This document shows positions 1-5,835 of a stretch of DNA of 7,152 nucleotides, in pieces. Positions within the stretch are counted from its first letter, which is position 1. Each line of letters starts with the position of its first letter. The notes under the pieces were generated by a model. The model did no database searches and was not told the DNA's origin. It saw only the letters and a program-made list of their open reading frames with translations. The position numbers and the translations under genes were made by a program. This DNA comes from Coriobacteriales bacterium (GTDB lineage Bacteria; Actinomycetota; Coriobacteriia; Coriobacteriales; UBA8131): positions 1 through 7,152 of the forward strand of contig JAIRTN010000004.1 of NCBI GenBank assembly GCA_031254905.1, read 5' to 3'.

Positions 1-19
1 CCCCGAGAGCGGAGGGCTA

Positions 20-28
20 TGCTATCAT
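20..28 (+). promoter_or_regulatory. Possible extended -10 element before pilT
   Basis: TGCTATCAT fits the extended -10 pattern TGnTATAAT with one mismatch. A -35 hexamer would fall at about the first bases of the window or just outside it, and none is recognisable there. This is a weak, single-motif call. Confidence 0.2.
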
Positions 29-99
29 GCAAGATACTTGAGCGACGCCCTAAACTCCAAAACTAAAGAGCCCCACTAACCCCGGCCCATGGCCCTCAC

Positions 100-141
100 A
101 AGCACCACCCAAGCAGCACCTAAGCACCACCCAAGCAGCAC
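100..141 (+). repeat. 20-bp direct repeat in the pilT leader
   Basis: Two perfect copies of AAGCACCACCCAAGCAGCAC occupy 100-119 and 122-141, with a 22-bp period. They lie in the untranslated leader if pilT starts at 185. The rest of bases 1-184 holds no gene that can be supported. Confidence 0.85.
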
Positions 142-171
142 GAGCCCCATCCGTCCAACAACAACCAACAT

Positions 172-176
172 GGAGG
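172..176 (+). promoter_or_regulatory. Ribosome binding site of pilT (GGAGG)
   Basis: GGAGG lies 8 bases before the ATG at 185. It decides the start: the ATG at 170 overlaps this site, and the ATG at 89 has only CCC-rich sequence ahead of it. Confidence 0.8.
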
Positions 177-184
177 TACGCATC

Positions 185-1330
185 ATGACGGATTTCACAA
201 GTTTCACAAGCCCCGCAAGCCCCCCAAACTCCGCAATTCCCCCAAACTCCGCAATTCCCCCAAACTCCGCAAACTTCACAATCGACACCCTGCTCGATTT
301 CGGCCGAGCAAACAACTGCTCCGACCTGCACATCACCGCCGCCCAACCACCCACATTCCGGCGGCTCGGCGAACTGTCCCCCGGCCCCTTCGTCGGCACG
401 CGCGACGACTACCGCATGATTATCCTCTCCATGCTCAACGAGCAGCAACGCGAGCAACTCCAAATGGGCCAAGACCTCGACTTCAGCCTCGAGGGCGCGG
501 GCGGCCTGCGCTACCGCGTCAACGTCTACCGCCAGCAAACCGAGTTGGCGGCGGCAATTCGCCTGCTCAGCAACACAATTCCAACCCTGGAAAGCCTCCA
601 CCTGCCCCCCGTCATCCGCGAATTTTCCGAGCAGCCCCGCGGCATCGTCCTCGTCACCGGCCCCACCGGCTCCGGCAAATCAACAACACTCGCGGCAATG
701 ATTGACTACATCAACACGCACCGCCGGGCACACATCATCACCATCGAGGACCCCATCGAGTACGTCCACCGCTCCAAAAACTGCCTCGTCCACCAGCGCG
801 AAGTCCACCGCGACGTCACCTCCTTCGAGGCCGCCCTGCGCTCGGCCATGCGCGAAGACCCCGACGTCATCCTCGTCGGCGAGATGCGCGACTACGAAAC
901 CATCAGCGCGGCAGTAACCGCGGCCGAAACCGGCCACCTCGTATTCTCAACCCTCCACACAACCGGCGCGGCGCAAACCATCGACCGCATCGTAGACGTC
1001 TACCCCTCGCACAGCCAAGGCATGATTCGCTCACAACTCTCCGGCGTGCTGCGCGGCGTCATCACGCAAACCCTCGTCCCCCTCGCGGACGCCAGCGGCC
1101 GCACCGTCGCAACAGAAATCCTCGTCGGCACCGACGCCGTCCTCAACCTCATCCGCGAAGGCAAATTCCACCAACTCGGCTCAACCATGCAATCAAGCGC
1201 GCAAGTCGGCATGCACACCCTCGCCGGCGACCTCGCAAACCTCATCCGCCAAGGCCTCATCACACGCGAAACCGCAGAAAACGCCGTCGACGACAAAACG
1301 GAGCTCGCGCAATACCTCGGCGTCTGGTAG
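185..1330 (+). CDS. pilT: Type IV pilus twitching motility/retraction ATPase PilT
   Basis: This is a hexameric AAA+-like secretion ATPase that depolymerises type IV pili at the cytoplasmic face of the inner membrane. Numbered from the ATG at 185 (381 residues), the motifs are: a PAS-like N-terminal domain containing CSDLHIT (about 47-51), Walker A GPTGSGKST (159-167), the Asp box IITIEDPIEYVH (184-195), Walker B DVILVGEMRD with its catalytic Glu (227-236), and the His box TGHLVFSTLH (249-258). These and the following TIDRIVDVYP stretch are typical of PilT rather than PilB or GspE. The start at 185 is chosen because GGAGG lies 8 bases upstream. The in-frame ATGs at 89 and 170 lack such a site, and the first 32 codons they would add are low-complexity. 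PilT proteins usually begin close to the residues FTIDTLL; here a Pro/Ser/Asn-rich stretch of about 30 residues precedes them, containing PPNSAI repeats. No other pilus gene is in the window, so its partners must lie elsewhere. A PilU-type paralogue cannot be excluded. Confidence 0.95.
   Translation: MTDFTSFTSPASPPNSAIPPNSAIPPNSANFTIDTLLDFGRANNCSDLHITAAQPPTFRRLGELSPGPFVGTRDDYRMIILSMLNEQQREQLQMGQDLDFSLEGAGGLRYRVNVYRQQTELAAAIRLLSNTIPTLESLHLPPVIREFSEQPRGIVLVTGPTGSGKSTTLAAMIDYINTHRRAHIITIEDPIEYVHRSKNCLVHQREVHRDVTSFEAALRSAMREDPDVILVGEMRDYETISAAVTAAETGHLVFSTLHTTGAAQTIDRIVDVYPSHSQGMIRSQLSGVLRGVITQTLVPLADASGRTVATEILVGTDAVLNLIREGKFHQLGSTMQSSAQVGMHTLAGDLANLIRQGLITRETAENAVDDKTELAQYLGVW
221..272 (+). repeat. 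18-bp tandem repeat inside the pilT 5' end (about 3 copies)
   Basis: The unit CCCCCAAACTCCGCAATT occurs perfectly at 221-238 and 239-256; a third copy at 257-272 matches over its first 16 bases. It encodes PPNSAI-PPNSAI-PPNSA. The unit is a multiple of three, so copy-number change would lengthen or shorten the protein without a frameshift. Confidence 0.95.
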
Positions 1331-1387
1331 CAGCCCTTCAAATAAATGGGGAGAAGAACGGCACGTCACCCCCTCACCCCCGTCCCA

Positions 1388-1419
1388 AACCTAAGGGCAT
1401 CCTCAGGTTGCCATTTTTT
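1388..1419 (+). terminator. Terminator-like hairpin with T-tract after pilT
   Basis: AACCTAAGG and CCTCAGGTT (1388-1396 and 1401-1409) can pair as a 9-bp stem with one A-C mismatch and a 4-base loop. A run of six T follows at 1414-1419, four bases past the stem. The stem is only moderately stable and the T-tract is slightly displaced, so this is a plausible but weak intrinsic terminator for pilT. Confidence 0.4.
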
Positions 1420-1427
1420 CTCCCTTC

Positions 1428-1491
1428 GCCACAAATAATGCGGCCACAAATAATACTTTTATTAAATGTTACCCATTCGGTCACAAATGTA
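1428..1491 (+). promoter_or_regulatory. AT-rich putative promoter/operator region of the exporter operon with CACAAAT repeats
   Basis: In the gap between pilT and the adaptor gene the base composition turns AT-rich. GCCACAAATAAT occurs perfectly at 1428-1439 and 1443-1454 (15-bp period), and a related GTCACAAATGTA lies at 1480-1491. No clear sigma-70 pair with standard spacing is visible. TTGCCA at 1408-1413 resembles a -35, but its best -10 partner, AATAAT at 1434-1439, is 20 bases away. The repeats could be binding sites for a regulator or part of the promoter. That reading is inference from position and repetition only. Confidence 0.35.
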
Positions 1492-1540
1492 GTACCATGT
1501 AGGGTAGCGTCAGGGGAGGTTTGTCTCGACTCGTTATAGC

Positions 1541-1545
1541 GGAGG
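1541..1545 (+). promoter_or_regulatory. Ribosome binding site of the adaptor gene (GGAGG)
   Basis: GGAGG lies 8 bases before the ATG at 1554. A second GGGGAGG at 1513-1518 sits only two bases from the in-frame TTG at 1521, too close for a normal start. The ATG is therefore preferred, though use of the TTG (11 more residues) is not excluded. Confidence 0.65.
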
Positions 1546-1553
1546 ACAGACTG

Positions 1554-2597
1554 ATGGATGCGAACCCAGAAAACAGAGTACCAAAAAGAATGGCAAGACC
1601 CGCGCAAGGCACGCTGTTCGACACATTCGACTTCGGAACCCCTCAAACCCGAAACGGCAAGAAGGGCAACAGTCGCTGGCGCACGGCCATAATCTATGGC
1701 CTGCTCATCTTGCTGCTCCTCGTCAGCTTCGTCGGGTTTTTCCTCTATCGCTTCGACCCTTTTTCAAAACCCACCTTTCCAACGGAGGCCGTCCTCAAAG
1801 GCACCTTCATCGACACCATCGATGTCAACGGCACGCTGACGCCGCGCAAGCAGGAAATTGTCACCACTACCTTGACCGGCCCAATCTCTGAGATTTGGGT
1901 TGCCGAGGGTGACATGGTGGACGAGGGACAAGCACTTTTTGAAGTCGATACCGGGCAGGGCTACACAGACGTTACGGCGCCCATCGCCGGGCAAATCGTA
2001 CAGCTCAACCTGTCCACCGGAAAGAGCTATGGGGAGCAGAACGGCGCGCTCTCGCCCGGTCTTATCATCGCCGATTTGTCGCTCATGGAAGTCTCCCTCG
2101 ACGTTAATGAGGTCGACATCCCCCACATCGAACTGGGGCAAGGCGCGGTGCTGAGTTTCGACGCCCTGCCCGATTTGACCCTCAACGCCACGGTTGCCCA
2201 TGTCGCGACCCTGCCAAACGAGGGCGCAGCGGCGGCAGGGCTTGCCCCCGGAGGCATCGTTGTCACCTATCCGGTGACGCTGGGGCTTGAGCAGGACGAT
2301 TCAAGGCTCAAACCCGGCATGTCGGTCAGCGCCCGTATCACCGTTAATGAGATAACCGACGTGTTGCTCGTCAATGCGTTGGCGATTGATAATCTTGATG
2401 ATTCCACCGTCGTCTACGTCCAAGAGCCGAGCGGCGAAGTGGTTTCGGTGGAGGTCGACGTCCTCGCGTCGTCACCAACACAGATAGCTGTCGAGGGCGA
2501 ACTTGCCGAAGGGGAGCAGGTGGTAATCGACAGAGGGGATACGGGGGCAGGCACCCGAAGCGATTTGTTTATGGTGCGAAGTCGCTTCAGCGGTTGA
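1554..2597 (+). CDS. MacA/HlyD-type membrane-fusion (adaptor) subunit of an ABC exporter
   Basis: This is a single-pass membrane protein with its bulk outside the cytoplasm, expected to work with the ABC ATPase and permease downstream. Numbered from the ATG at 1554 (347 residues), residues 1-42 are a charged cytoplasmic segment. Residues 43-67 form one transmembrane helix (IIYGLLILLLLVSFVGFF), and a Thr-rich 'DTIDVNGTLTPRKQEIV' strand region follows. The first lipoyl half (about 109-132, EIWVAEGDMVDEGQALFEVD) runs almost directly into the second (about 139-160, VTAPIAGQIVQL). The long alpha-helical hairpin that in Gram-negative MacA or AcrA contacts TolC is missing. A beta-barrel (about 179-265, ending RLKPGMSVSARITV) and a membrane-proximal domain complete the protein. 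This form is usual in Gram-positive MacB-like exporters. There is no lipobox or cleavable signal peptide. The substrate is unknown; a peptide, lipid or antibiotic is possible. The gap to the ATPase gene is 145 bases and repeat-rich. Confidence 0.88.
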   Translation: MDANPENRVPKRMARPAQGTLFDTFDFGTPQTRNGKKGNSRWRTAIIYGLLILLLLVSFVGFFLYRFDPFSKPTFPTEAVLKGTFIDTIDVNGTLTPRKQEIVTTTLTGPISEIWVAEGDMVDEGQALFEVDTGQGYTDVTAPIAGQIVQLNLSTGKSYGEQNGALSPGLIIADLSLMEVSLDVNEVDIPHIELGQGAVLSFDALPDLTLNATVAHVATLPNEGAAAAGLAPGGIVVTYPVTLGLEQDDSRLKPGMSVSARITVNEITDVLLVNALAIDNLDDSTVVYVQEPSGEVVSVEVDVLASSPTQIAVEGELAEGEQVVIDRGDTGAGTRSDLFMVRSRFSG

Positions 2598-2640
2598 GCA
2601 GCGGGGAGCGCCGCAGGGAGTGGGGGCCTGAGCGGGCGCA

Positions 2641-2688
2641 GTTCCAACCAGTGCTCTAACCAACGCTCCAATCAGCGTTCCAACCAGC
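2641..2688 (+). repeat. 12-bp degenerate tandem repeat (4 units) between adaptor and ATPase genes
   Basis: Four consecutive 12-base units follow the pattern GYTCYAAYCARY: GTTCCAACCAGT, GCTCTAACCAAC, GCTCCAATCAGC and GTTCCAACCAGC. The array is in frame with the downstream ATPase gene and free of stop codons from 2632 on. It has no ATG, GTG or TTG in that frame before 2734, so it is probably not translated. Confidence 0.8.
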
Positions 2689-2697
2689 AATCGGCAA

Positions 2698-2724
2698 GAC
2701 CAGCAGAACCAGCAAAACCAGCAA
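2698..2724 (+). repeat. 9-bp tandem repeat (3 units) just upstream of the ATPase start
   Basis: The units GACCAGCAG, AACCAGCAA and AACCAGCAA follow one another. They end 18 bases before the ATG at 2743, so they occupy the region where a ribosome binding site would be approached. Like the neighbouring 12-bp array, the unit length is a multiple of three. Confidence 0.85.
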
Positions 2725-2742
2725 GATTGGCGAGTGATTAGC

Positions 2743-3597
2743 ATGAGTACGGTACTCGAAGCCCTCAATCTCGTACGCGTCTTTCGGAGCAAGGCGGGAA
2801 TCACCCAAGCCCTAGGCGGCGTGACCTTCTCGGTGAGCAAGGGAGAGTTCGTAGCTATAATGGGCCCGTCCGGCTCCGGCAAATCCACTCTCTTAAACAT
2901 CCTCGGCTGCCTCGACCACCCCTGCAGAGGAACCTATTTGTTCGAGGGCACCGACGTCAAAGACTACAGCAGCGATGAACTTGCGGACATCCGCGCGACC
3001 CGCATCGGCTTTGTGTTTCAGTCGTTTAACCTGCTACCGCGCACAACCGTGCTGCGCAACGTCATGCTGCCGCTGAGTTTTACGCGCTGCCCAAAGCACG
3101 AGTGGGAGCCGCGCGCCCGAGCGGCCCTGCGCGCGGTCAGCCTCAACGAGAGCCTGTTCTTCCACAAAAGCAACGAGCTCTCTGGCGGGCAGATGCAGCG
3201 GGTTGCCATCGCGCGGGCCCTCATCAACAACCCCGCCCTCATACTCGCCGACGAACCAACCGGCAATCTCGACACCACAACGGGCAACATCATCCTCGAC
3301 ATCCTGTCGCGCCTGCACGCCTCGGGGCGCACCATCGTGCTCATCACTCACGAGCCCAGCGTCGCCCGCCGCGCGGATCGCGTCCTCTACATCCGCGACG
3401 GCATGCTCAGGCGGCCCCCCAGCCACGCGTCCGTCCACACGCCCAGCCGCGCGCCCGCGCTCCACGGCGCCGCCAGCGTCGCCACTCCCAGCCAGCCGCG
3501 CGTCGCCCCAGTCCCCGCGCGCGTCTCGACACTCCCCATCCCCGCCGCCCATATCCACATCCCGGTCGCCCCGGTCGCCCCGGTCGCCCCCCTCTAA
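2743..3597 (+). CDS. MacB/LolD-type ABC transporter ATP-binding protein
   Basis: This is the cytoplasmic nucleotide-binding subunit of the exporter; it hydrolyses ATP and couples to the permease encoded next. Numbered from the ATG at 2743 (284 residues), it has Walker [10 protein letters not shown] (41-49), Q-loop Gln at about 93 ([10 protein letters not shown]), signature LSGGQMQR (146-153), Walker B LILADEP with catalytic Glu 171, D-loop GNLD (174-177) and switch His 203 (LITHEP). All catalytic residues are present. The LNILGCLD and [20 protein letters not shown] stretches are typical of the MacB/LolD/FtsE group. The normal domain ends near RDGMLRR (about 224). A tail of about 60 residues follows, rich in Pro, Ala, Ser and His, ending in [11 protein letters not shown], and not expected for this family. 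The start is uncertain: the GTG at 2734 is also possible. GGCGAG, 8 bases before the ATG, is a weak ribosome site. The stop lies 12 bases before the permease start, so the two are surely co-transcribed. Confidence 0.93.
   Translation: MSTVLEALNLVRVFRSKAGITQALGGVTFSVSKGEFVAIMGPSGSGKSTLLNILGCLDHPCRGTYLFEGTDVKDYSSDELADIRATRIGFVFQSFNLLPRTTVLRNVMLPLSFTRCPKHEWEPRARAALRAVSLNESLFFHKSNELSGGQMQRVAIARALINNPALILADEPTGNLDTTTGNIILDILSRLHASGRTIVLITHEPSVARRADRVLYIRDGMLRRPPSHASVHTPSRAPALHGAASVATPSQPRVAPVPARVSTLPIPAAHIHIPVAPVAPVAPL
3561..3587 (+). repeat. 9-bp perfect tandem repeat (3 copies) at the ATPase 3' end
   Basis: CCCGGTCGC occurs three times head to tail and encodes Pro-Val-Ala three times. It ends in the last codons of the ATPase gene. 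Confidence 0.95.
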
Positions 3598-3609
3598 GGC
3601 ACAACCCCC

Positions 3610-4797
3610 ATGGCCTGGCACTACATACTCAGCGAAACTTGGTTCTCCCTCACCGCCAACAAAGTGCGCTCGGCGCTGACCATCCTCGGCATCGTCATCG
3701 GCATCACCAGCGTCATCGCCATGACCTCGCTCATCAGCGGCATGAAGGGCGTCCTCATGCAAGAACTCGGCCTCTATCAGGCGCGCATGGTGCAAATTCA
3801 TTCCACCCAGCCGCTCAGCCTCAGCGACGTCCGCGCAATCGAAGAAACCTTCCCCAGCTACGAAAGCGTCGGCAGCCTCATGATTGTCCCGGCCGAAGTC
3901 TCCTCGCAAAGCCAATCCATGGCCACTCAAATCTTCGGGGTGACGGCAAATTACGCCTACATACAAAATATCAAGATTGAAGAAGGGCGTTTTATTAGGG
4001 ATAGGGACGGCACCGATTCGCTACGCGTTGCCGTCATCGGCAAAGGCATTTTGCGCGACCTCTACGGCTCCGAAGACGCCCAAGTGCTGGGGCAAACCCT
4101 GCGCATCGGGCCGCGCGCGGAGCCTTATACCATCGTCGGCGTCATCGAAGGTGGGGGAACTTCGCGCAACTACAACCGCGTCCTCATCCCTCTCGATACC
4201 CTCCACGTGCGCTTGGCGGGTACGCGCGGCATCGACACTATCTTTGCGCTGGCGCGCGAGGGCAGCAATGTGGTGGCGCTCTCAAACCAAACGCAGAGCT
4301 ATCTAACTAGTGTGCTATCACATCCCGCCGACGCTGTCTACGTCTATTCGATGCAAGAGATGATGGACCAGCTCGACCTCATCATATCGTCCTTCAGCTT
4401 CATGCTGACGGCTATTGCCATCATAGCGCTGTTCGTGGGGGGCATCGGCATCATGAATATGATGCTTACCACGGTCAGCGAGCGCCGCCGCGAAATCGGC
4501 CTGCGCAAATCGCTGGGCGCCCACACCTCCGCCATCACACGGCAGTTTCTCATGGAGGCCACACTACTTTCGCTGGTAGGAGGCGTGTTGGGCATCATCT
4601 TGGGCCTCGCGCTCGCCGTCCTGCTGGCCTTCATCGCGCAAAACATCGGGCTCGACATGCCGCTGACGCCTGCCGTCGGCCTCGATGCCATCGCCGGCGC
4701 CGTGGCAATCTGCGTGGCCATCGGCGTCATCTTCGGCTTCTACCCCGCCCGCCGCGCCGCCAAACTCGACCCCATAGAATCCCTCCGCTACCAATAG
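3610..4797 (+). CDS. MacB/FtsX-family ABC transporter permease
   Basis: This is the membrane subunit of the exporter, of the mechanotransmission type in which ATP hydrolysis moves a large extracytoplasmic domain. The 395 residues show the standard order. An N-terminal segment FSLTANKVRSALTILGIVIGI leads into TM1 (about 22-44). A MacB_PCD-like extracytoplasmic domain follows (about 46-258, with GRFIRDRD, VAVIGKGILRDLYG and YTIVGVIE). Then come TM2 (about 262-287), the cytoplasmic coupling motif SERRREIGLRKSLGA (290-304), TM3 (about 318-343) and TM4 (about 361-379). The C-terminal signature YPARRAAKLDPIESLRYQ closes the protein. Length and motifs match full-size MacB permeases that lack a fused ATPase. 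Only AAGG at 3596-3599 precedes the ATG, so translation probably depends on coupling to the ATPase gene 12 bases upstream. The exported substrate cannot be deduced. Confidence 0.95.
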   Translation: MAWHYILSETWFSLTANKVRSALTILGIVIGITSVIAMTSLISGMKGVLMQELGLYQARMVQIHSTQPLSLSDVRAIEETFPSYESVGSLMIVPAEVSSQSQSMATQIFGVTANYAYIQNIKIEEGRFIRDRDGTDSLRVAVIGKGILRDLYGSEDAQVLGQTLRIGPRAEPYTIVGVIEGGGTSRNYNRVLIPLDTLHVRLAGTRGIDTIFALAREGSNVVALSNQTQSYLTSVLSHPADAVYVYSMQEMMDQLDLIISSFSFMLTAIAIIALFVGGIGIMNMMLTTVSERRREIGLRKSLGAHTSAITRQFLMEATLLSLVGGVLGIILGLALAVLLAFIAQNIGLDMPLTPAVGLDAIAGAVAICVAIGVIFGFYPARRAAKLDPIESLRYQ

Positions 4798-4800
4798 TCA

Positions 4801-4812
4801 TCGTGTACACGA
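4801..4812. repeat. 12-bp perfect palindrome between convergent operons
   Basis: TCGTGTACACGA is its own reverse complement. It lies just after the permease stop (4797) and 82 bases from the stop of the convergent zinc-ribbon gene. There is no T-tract, so it is not a classic intrinsic terminator. A short CCGC-TAC-GCGG stem-loop follows at 4818-4828. Either could add to transcription ending or be a protein-binding site. The remaining bases up to 4893 show no gene. Confidence 0.5.
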
Positions 4813-4893
4813 GGCATCCGCTACGCGGCTACGCACGCCTATGCCCGCGCTTCCTGTGCTTGAAGGGCAGAGGTTTGAAGAATAAAACGAAAA

Positions 4894-5250
4894 TCAGAAG
4901 TATATCCGGTAAACGAATATCGCAATGATGATGAGCAGGACAATGACGGCAATGAGCAGCACCATTCTGAGGATGCGTCTGAGCCCCGCGAGGAAGCGGC
5001 CGCTGAGAATGCCGGCGATTCCGCTGACCGCGCCCATCAACTGCCTGTCGGTTTCGGCCGTGTTGTCGTAGATAACGCGCGGCTGCTGGGCCTGCTGCTC
5101 CAAGAACTTCTCAGTTTCGCTCTTTCGCGCGAGTTCGGGAACAACCCACTGGTTGCGGCAGTACTGGCAAACAACCTCGCCCGTCCGCTCATCAACAAGC
5201 CGATACTCGCCCGAACCACACTGTGAGCAGGAAACCTCTATCGCAGCCAT
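4894..5250 (-). CDS. Small zinc-ribbon protein with C-terminal membrane anchor
   Basis: This 118-residue protein has no function I recognise. An N-terminal zinc ribbon is formed by Cys8-x2-Cys11 and Cys28-x2-Cys31 (SCSQCGSGEYR and VVCQYCRNQW). A charged, Gln-rich linker (about 40-65) and a Gly-containing segment (72-90) follow. One strongly hydrophobic helix (about 95-116) ends two residues before the C-terminus. The absence of a signal peptide and the terminal helix suggest a tail-anchored protein with its zinc ribbon in the cytoplasm. A ribosome site AAGGA (bases 5260-5264 on this strand) lies 9 bases before the ATG, with GGAGG just beyond (5265-5269). It is the last gene of the minus-strand set, 68 bases after the stop of the two-TM gene. 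The architecture echoes that of the larger zinc-ribbon protein encoded at 5836-7005. Confidence 0.85.
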   Translation of the reverse strand: MAAIEVSCSQCGSGEYRLVDERTGEVVCQYCRNQWVVPELARKSETEKFLEQQAQQPRVIYDNTAETDRQLMGAVSGIAGILSGRFLAGLRRILRMVLLIAVIVLLIIIAIFVYRIYF

Positions 5251-5318
5251 CGCCTCTTATCCTTCCTCCCTCTTTGAACCTTCCAGCCTCGTCACCCAAG
5301 AAAGCGCCAAATACCTCA

Positions 5319-5681
5319 TCACTTCCTCAAATCACTAGGCAAAACCGACTCAAGCATCCCCGCCACAGAAACCAAGGACTTGCTTTGCGCAAGACTGCCC
5401 TTAACCTGCTGACTGTTGGCACCGGGAATCGTCGGCGACCTCTGCTCGGTAAGCCGCTTCGCAAAGGTATCGTAGACCTGAAGTTTGTCCATGCGCACTG
5501 GTGTCTCGCGCTCATGGTAGTGCCGCGCGCCTCGATTGCGATAGCGCGCGTAGGTTATCCCAAAGAACGCCGGCCCCGCGAGAAACATAAGGGCACCCAG
5601 ATAAAACGCGCCCTCCGCGTCATCGGCAAACGCAAGCAGCAAGGCCGCCGCACCCACCGCGTTAAGGAACATCGTTCCCAT
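5319..5681 (-). CDS. Small hypothetical membrane protein with two predicted TM segments
   Basis: This 120-residue protein belongs to no family I can name. Residues 4-19 (MFLNAVGAAALLLAFA) and about 24-44 (GAFYLGALMFLAGPAFFGITY) are hydrophobic and separated by an acidic turn (DDAEG), giving a likely hairpin with both ends in the cytoplasm. The rest (45-120) is soluble: a basic juxtamembrane stretch YARYRNRGARHYH, then KLQVYDTFAKRLTEQ and a C-terminal helix-like segment. GAGGTG (bases 5689-5694) lies 7 bases before the ATG, supporting this start and strand. The opposite-strand frame over the same DNA is Arg/Pro-rich and has no such site. Position between two zinc-ribbon membrane-protein genes on the same strand suggests a shared operon and perhaps a shared complex, by inference only. 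Confidence 0.75.
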   Translation of the reverse strand: MGTMFLNAVGAAALLLAFADDAEGAFYLGALMFLAGPAFFGITYARYRNRGARHYHERETPVRMDKLQVYDTFAKRLTEQRSPTIPGANSQQVKGSLAQSKSLVSVAGMLESVLPSDLRK

Positions 5682-5724
5682 TTTGTCTCACCTCGTCCTC
5701 TCGTAGCCGTCTTTCAGCGCCCTC

Positions 5725-5806
5725 ACGCAGCGCACATCACAGCCCCATCGCGCAGCGCGCATCGCGCCCCCGCGAACCCCAAGCGCGCCACTCTCCCAAG
5801 CGCGCC
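5725..5806. repeat. GC-rich direct repeats and hairpin in the 154-bp gap between minus-strand genes
   Basis: Within 5682-5835, CCCAAGCGCGCC occurs perfectly at 5778-5789 and 5795-5806. ACGCAGCGCACATC (5725-5738) recurs with two mismatches at 5750-5763. GCGCG-CAT-CGCGC (5755-5767) can fold as a short hairpin. No gene is supported here. The stretch may attenuate or process the transcript between the large zinc-ribbon gene and the small membrane-protein gene. Confidence 0.6.
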
Positions 5807-5835
5807 GAGCACCCCACTCCCCCAACAAGCACCCA

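Noticed and set aside
3..41. Short open stretches at the left edge that could be the end of an upstream gene
   Set aside because: All three plus frames close within 80 bases and the few residues match nothing I recognise, so no partial gene can be supported.
221..272. CRISPR-like reading of the 18-bp repeats
   Set aside because: The units are head-to-tail with no spacers and lie inside a coding sequence.
50..601. Long minus-strand open frame opposite the pilT 5' end
   Set aside because: It is rich in Ala, Val, Glu and Cys-Gly repeats that mirror the pilT tandem repeat, lacks family motifs, and lies over a gene with full PilT motifs.
3034..3966. 310-residue minus-strand open frame across the ATPase and permease genes
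   Set aside because: Its composition (Asp/Gly/Ala/Val-rich) is that expected from the complement of GC-rich coding DNA, and both genes on the plus strand have complete motifs.
3102..3980. 292-residue plus-strand open frame within the ATPase and permease genes
   Set aside because: It is Arg/Pro/His-rich, has no motif, and is out of frame with the clear ABC signature and MacB permease.
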